From positions 1 to 35,641 of the forward strand of contig NZ_CAMHSK010000031.1 of NCBI RefSeq assembly GCF_946187725.1: DNA of 35,641 nucleotides, read 5' to 3'. Under the pieces are notes generated by a model that was not told the origin of the DNA, made no database searches, and saw nothing but the letters and a program-made list of their open reading frames with translations. Within the stretch, counting starts at the first letter, position 1; every line of letters begins with the position of its first letter. This DNA comes from an uncultured Treponema sp. (lineage in GTDB: Bacteria > Spirochaetota > Spirochaetia > Treponematales > Treponemataceae). Below, one piece after another: positions 32,561-35,641 of the stretch. The position numbers were made by a program, and so were the translations under genes.

Positions 32561-33705
32561 CGAATATCCGCCAGCCTGTTGAGTGCTTCGTTCAGTGTGT
32601 CGTCCTTTTTTGCGAAATGCAGGCGGACGAAGCGATTTTCCGGCTCTTTAAAGAAGCTGGAACCCGGAACCGAGCCGACTCCCACTTTCTGAGCCAGAAC
32701 TTCCGCGAATTCCAAATCGGACTCATAGCCGAACTCAGAAATATCAATCAGAATGTAATACGCGCCCTCTGGAACCGTGTGCGAGAGGCCGATTGTGTCC
32801 AAGCCACGCAAGAAAAGCTCCCGCTTGTGGGTGTATTTTTTCTGCAAGTCCTTGTAATACTCGTCTCCGAACTTTAAGCCTGTGACCGCCGCTTCCTGCA
32901 AGGGGGCAGCCGCTCCGACAGTGAGAAAATCATGGACTTTTTTGATTCGCTCGGTGATTTCGGGATTTGCCTGAGTGTAGCCGAGTCGCCAGCCTGTAAT
33001 CGAATAGGTTTTTGAAAGCGAATTGCAGGTAATCGTGCGCTCCTTCATGCCGGGAAGACTTGCCATGTAGGTGTGCTCGTGCGGTTTGTAAAGAATGTGC
33101 TCGTAAACTTCATCTGTGATGACAAAAGTGTCGTATTTTTTTGCGAGGTCGGCGATTATCGTAAGCTCTTCCCGGGTAAAAACTTTTCCGCACGGGTTCG
33201 ACGGATTGCAGACGATGATTGCCTTTGGTTTCTGCTTGAAAGCGTCTTCGAGGACACTTGCATCAAATCGGAAAGTCGGCGGAATAAGAGGAACATAAAT
33301 CGGATCTGCCCCAGAAAGAATCGTGTCCGCGCCATAATTTTCATAAAATGGCGAGAATACAATCACTTTGTCGCCGGAATTTGTCACGCTCATCATTGTG
33401 GCCATCATCGCCTCGGTTGAGCCACAAGTGACAACAAGCTCCTCGTTCGGGTTCACGCTCACGCCCGAAAAGTGCTCGATTTTGGCTGCAAGTGCCTCAC
33501 GGAAATTCTGTGCTCCCCAGGTGATTGCGTACTGGTGAAAGTCTTCCTTTGTGACCTGGGCCAGTCGTTCAAGAATAGGGCGGGGCGGCTCAAAGTCCGG
33601 GAATCCCTGTGAGAGATTTACGGCTCCGTACTGATTTGAAATGCGTGTCATGCGGCGGATTACGCTGTCAGTAAAAGTTGCGGTTCGGTTTGAAAGTTCT
33701 GGCAT
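32533..33705 (-). CDS. Class I PLP-dependent aminotransferase
   Basis: The 390-residue fold-type I aminotransferase moves an amino group between an amino acid and a 2-oxo acid. Visible landmarks are NLSQGFPDFEPP near residue 30, CNPSNPCGKVF with Asn170, TDEVYEH with Asp198 and Tyr201, and the PLP lysine in SLSKTYSITGWRLGY (Lys232). Overall it resembles aspartate-, kynurenine- or methionine-type transaminases; substrate cannot be fixed from sequence. GGAGC precedes the ATG. The last residues (about RRNQAFTTL) are translated from sequence that in another frame belongs to a DUF4143 remnant, so the natural C-terminus was probably replaced by a short new tail. The neighbouring 2-hydroxyacid dehydrogenase could supply 2-oxo acids. 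Confidence 0.92.
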   Translation of the reverse strand: MPELSNRTATFTDSVIRRMTRISNQYGAVNLSQGFPDFEPPRPILERLAQVTKEDFHQYAITWGAQNFREALAAKIEHFSGVSVNPNEELVVTCGSTEAMMATMMSVTNSGDKVIVFSPFYENYGADTILSGADPIYVPLIPPTFRFDASVLEDAFKQKPKAIIVCNPSNPCGKVFTREELTIIADLAKKYDTFVITDEVYEHILYKPHEHTYMASLPGMKERTITCNSLSKTYSITGWRLGYTQANPEITERIKKVHDFLTVGAAAPLQEAAVTGLKFGDEYYKDLQKKYTHKRELFLRGLDTIGLSHTVPEGAYYILIDISEFGYESDLEFAEVLAQKVGVGSVPGSSFFKEPENRFVRLHFAKKDDTLNEALNRLADIRRNQAFTTL

Positions 33706-33734
33706 AATGTTTGCTCCATTTCGTTTTTAAACTT

Positions 33735-33845
33735 AAGGGCACAACCGCCGACAAGCGGCGGTCGGGTGTTCCGCACTTCGCTAACGCTCATTCCTACGCT
33801 ACGCTTCGGAACTGCTTCGCAGGTGCTCCATACCCTTGTGCGGGC
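33735..33845. repeat. Structured intergenic element
   Basis: ACCGCCG (33744-33750) pairs with CGGCGGT (33756-33762). TTCCG...CGGAA further brackets a segment rich in CGCT repeats (CGCTAACGCT, CGCTACGCT). It fills the gap between the FAD dehydrogenase stop and the aminotransferase start. It looks like a dispersed repeat; copy number cannot be judged here. Confidence 0.5.
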
Positions 33846-33849
33846 ATCT

Positions 33850-35220
33850 TTATCTCACATACGAAATATTTGCGTTCAAAATCCTTTTCGGGTCAAAGGC
33901 GGATTTTACGGCGTTCATAAGCTCCACATTTGCCTTTGGAGTCTCTGCAAAGAAAAACTCTCTCTTGCTCACTCCTAGTCCATGCTCGCCGGAAATAAGA
34001 CCGCCAAGTTCCCTTGCATAAGAATAGAGTTTTTCAAGATTTTCGTGAAGTTCTTTTTGCCAAGTTTCTTCGCTGCGGTCGCCACGGACAACGCAAAGGT
34101 GAACGTTTCCGTCGCCTGCGTGACCGAAGCTAATCATCTGCATTCCGCTTTTGCCTTCGAGCTTGTTCACGAAATTGACGAAATCAGCGACTTTTGCAAT
34201 CGGAACGACAATATCAAGCGGTTCCTGCTCGCTCACAGCCTCAACAGCCTTCACAAGACAGCCCCGGATGCGCCACACATTCTGAGAAAGTGCGGAGTCA
34301 TCAAGGAAAATGATTTTCTCTGCTGAATCTTTGAGGACAGTTTGCAGATTTTTGTAAGCTTCATCGATTTCGCCTGCACTTCCGTCAAAAGTGAGAAGGA
34401 GATAAGCCTCGCTTTCGAGCGGAAATTTGAGATTGAGAAACTTTTCGCCCAGAGCAACGACTTTTTTTTCGATGAACTCAACTGCCGTGGGATTGAGATT
34501 CGCCTGTAAGATTTTTGGGACAGCCTCAATCCCGGATTTGAGCGAGTTGAAGCCCGCAAGAACGCTCAGAGATTTTTCTGGTTTTCCCACAAGGCGCAAA
34601 AGGCATTTTGTGATGACGGCAAGAGTTCCTTCCGAGCCGATTACCATGTCTTTGAGGTCAAGACCTGTGGTGTCCTTTCGGTTTTTGCTACCCAAGGTGA
34701 TTATGGTTCCGTCGGCTTTTACGATTTCAAGCCCCATCACATAGTCGCGTGTGACTCCGTATTTTACGGCGCGCATTCCGCCAGCATTGGTAGAAATGTT
34801 TCCGCCGATTGAAGCCCGCTTTTCTCCCGGATCAGGCGGATAAAAAAGCCCCATGCTCTCGACATATTTCTGAAAGTCCTCAAGAATCACGCCAGGCTCA
34901 ACAGTCGCCGTAAAGTTTTCCCTGTCGATTTCAAGAATTTTGTTCATCAAAGAAAAATCAAGGATGATAGAACCGTCATGCGGAACAGTAGACCCCACAA
35001 GATTAGTTCCCGCCCCGCGAAGAGTTACCGGAATTCCATTCGAGTAAGCGAAGCGCAGGATTGCACTCACTTCCTCTGTAGAGACCGGAAAAACCAGCGC
35101 CGAAGCCACTCCCTTCTTGCGCCCAAGCGTATCAGAAAGATACCGAGCCTCGATTTTATCCGAAAAAACAAGCCGGGAAGAATCTTTTATTATAGAAGAA
35201 AGTTGTGTAATGTCGGTCAT
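33850..35220 (-). CDS. FAD-linked 2-hydroxyacid oxidase/dehydrogenase (GlcD-like)
   Basis: The 456-residue enzyme oxidises a 2-hydroxy acid such as D-lactate or glycolate to the 2-oxo acid, using FAD. The FAD-binding domain (FAD_binding_4) shows TLRGAGTNLVGSTVPHDG near residue 67 and PDPGEKRASIGGNISTNAGG with TRDYVMGLEIV further on. The C-terminal FAD-oxidase domain has FGHAGDGNVHLCVV and LISGEHGLGVSKREF, with the histidines of the active site. The start at 35220 has AGGAAGG about 5 bases upstream; the longer frame to 35301 has none. There are no partner genes for GlcE/GlcF or LutAB alongside, so it may act as a single subunit with another electron acceptor. The aminotransferase gene follows after 145 bases. 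Choice between lactate and glycolate is open. Confidence 0.9.
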   Translation of the reverse strand: MTDITQLSSIIKDSSRLVFSDKIEARYLSDTLGRKKGVASALVFPVSTEEVSAILRFAYSNGIPVTLRGAGTNLVGSTVPHDGSIILDFSLMNKILEIDRENFTATVEPGVILEDFQKYVESMGLFYPPDPGEKRASIGGNISTNAGGMRAVKYGVTRDYVMGLEIVKADGTIITLGSKNRKDTTGLDLKDMVIGSEGTLAVITKCLLRLVGKPEKSLSVLAGFNSLKSGIEAVPKILQANLNPTAVEFIEKKVVALGEKFLNLKFPLESEAYLLLTFDGSAGEIDEAYKNLQTVLKDSAEKIIFLDDSALSQNVWRIRGCLVKAVEAVSEQEPLDIVVPIAKVADFVNFVNKLEGKSGMQMISFGHAGDGNVHLCVVRGDRSEETWQKELHENLEKLYSYARELGGLISGEHGLGVSKREFFFAETPKANVELMNAVKSAFDPKRILNANISYVR

Positions 35221-35552
35221 TTTGCCTTCCTGTTGCATTAGACGCAGATGCACTAGCCGCGAGAGCGGCAAGTAAATAATTTCTACTAACGCAAACGACA
35301 CGAAGTGGCGTATGCACGCTGATGCACGCAGATTTTAAATTTTATTTATATCTGTGTTTATCTGCGTCTATCCGCGTCAAAATTATTTTAAGCGGGCGTT
35401 GCGCCCGGCGTTTGAGGGCGCAGAAGGGGTAGCGGAAAACGCGAAGCGGTTGGAGCGAGGGGAAGGCTTTCCCCTCATCATTACTAATTGCACATTGCTA
35501 ATTCCCAACTGCTCACTGCTAACCGCTACCTGCTAACTTTTAACTCCTGACT
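35221..35552. repeat. Gene-free, repeat-rich intergenic region
   Basis: No convincing gene is seen. It holds CGGGCG-TTG-CGCCCG (about 35394-35408), a GGGGAAGGCTTTCCCC hairpin (about 35459-35474), loosely repeated ATCTGTGTTT/ATCTGCGTCT/ATCCGCGTC units (about 35352-35380) and degenerate TGCTAAC/TGCTAAT repeats (about 35483-35540). Promoter signals for the dehydrogenase gene are not obvious. Confidence 0.6.
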
Positions 35553-35641
35553 TTAGAATTCATCAATGTCCCAGCCTTCTTTGATAAAGTAGCCGCCGAA
35601 GTCCTTGTTGAAGACTTTTTCTGTTTCGGCTGTCTGGAAGG
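35553..35641 (-). CDS. C-terminal end of an unidentified protein (partial)
   Basis: The window edge cuts a minus-strand frame whose last 28 or so residues include GGYFIKEGWDIDEF before a TAA stop. Codon choice looks coding. The fragment is too short to recognise a family. Confidence 0.55.
   Translation of the reverse strand, partial: FQTAETEKVFNKDFGGYFIKEGWDIDEF

Noticed and set aside
33711..34021. Plus-strand short open frames near the dehydrogenase gene
   Set aside because: They are made of the structured intergenic element and antisense sequence.

Overview
The window looks like chromosomal DNA of a spirochaete, most likely a host-associated or anaerobic Treponema. The evidence is moderate GC, a truncated Rpn-type nuclease of a kind I associate with Treponema, structured intergenic repeats, spirochaete-style lipoproteins, an orphan predicted outer-membrane barrel and an S1-domain protein. 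This is family recognition by eye; no search was run.

Layout. Positions 107-4755 (minus) hold housekeeping and envelope genes: a four-domain S1 RNA-binding protein, an exonuclease III-type AP endonuclease with an unusual insertion, a predicted outer-membrane beta-barrel protein and a membrane-anchored SPOR protein. Positions 5053-21282 (plus) are one gene for a giant lipoprotein of about 5,409 residues. It is built from twenty or more Ig-like modules, with a nested duplication in the middle and an AT-rich, compositionally foreign segment near the C-terminus, and it is followed by three consecutive hairpins. Everything after it is on the minus strand.

The most interesting part is 22156-28145. 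An apparent six-gene operon encodes a cystine-type ABC importer (lipoprotein binding protein, two permeases, ATPase) followed by two nitrogenase component-1 proteins, NifD-like and NifK-like. By manual alignment, all six P-cluster cysteines and both active-site cofactor ligands (Cys and His) are retained. The residue matching NifD His195, needed for N2 reduction, is Tyr. No NifH-type reductase and no nifB/E/N is present in the window. A LysR regulator gene lies just upstream, and the intergenic region carries two LysR-type palindromes around a candidate promoter. The linkage suggests a nitrogenase-like reductase acting on an imported small, probably sulfur-containing or amino-acid-like, compound, perhaps related to methylthio-alkane reductases. 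That function is inference.

Positions 29139-32289 hold a second polar amino-acid ABC importer (two permeases, ATPase, and a binding protein with its own promoter). An 82-bp structured tandem repeat separates ATPase from binding protein. Further upstream are a class I aminotransferase, whose 3' end runs into a decayed DUF4143 ATPase fragment, and a GlcD-type FAD-linked 2-hydroxyacid dehydrogenase. The right edge holds a 330-bp repeat-rich intergenic stretch and the last codons of an unidentified gene.
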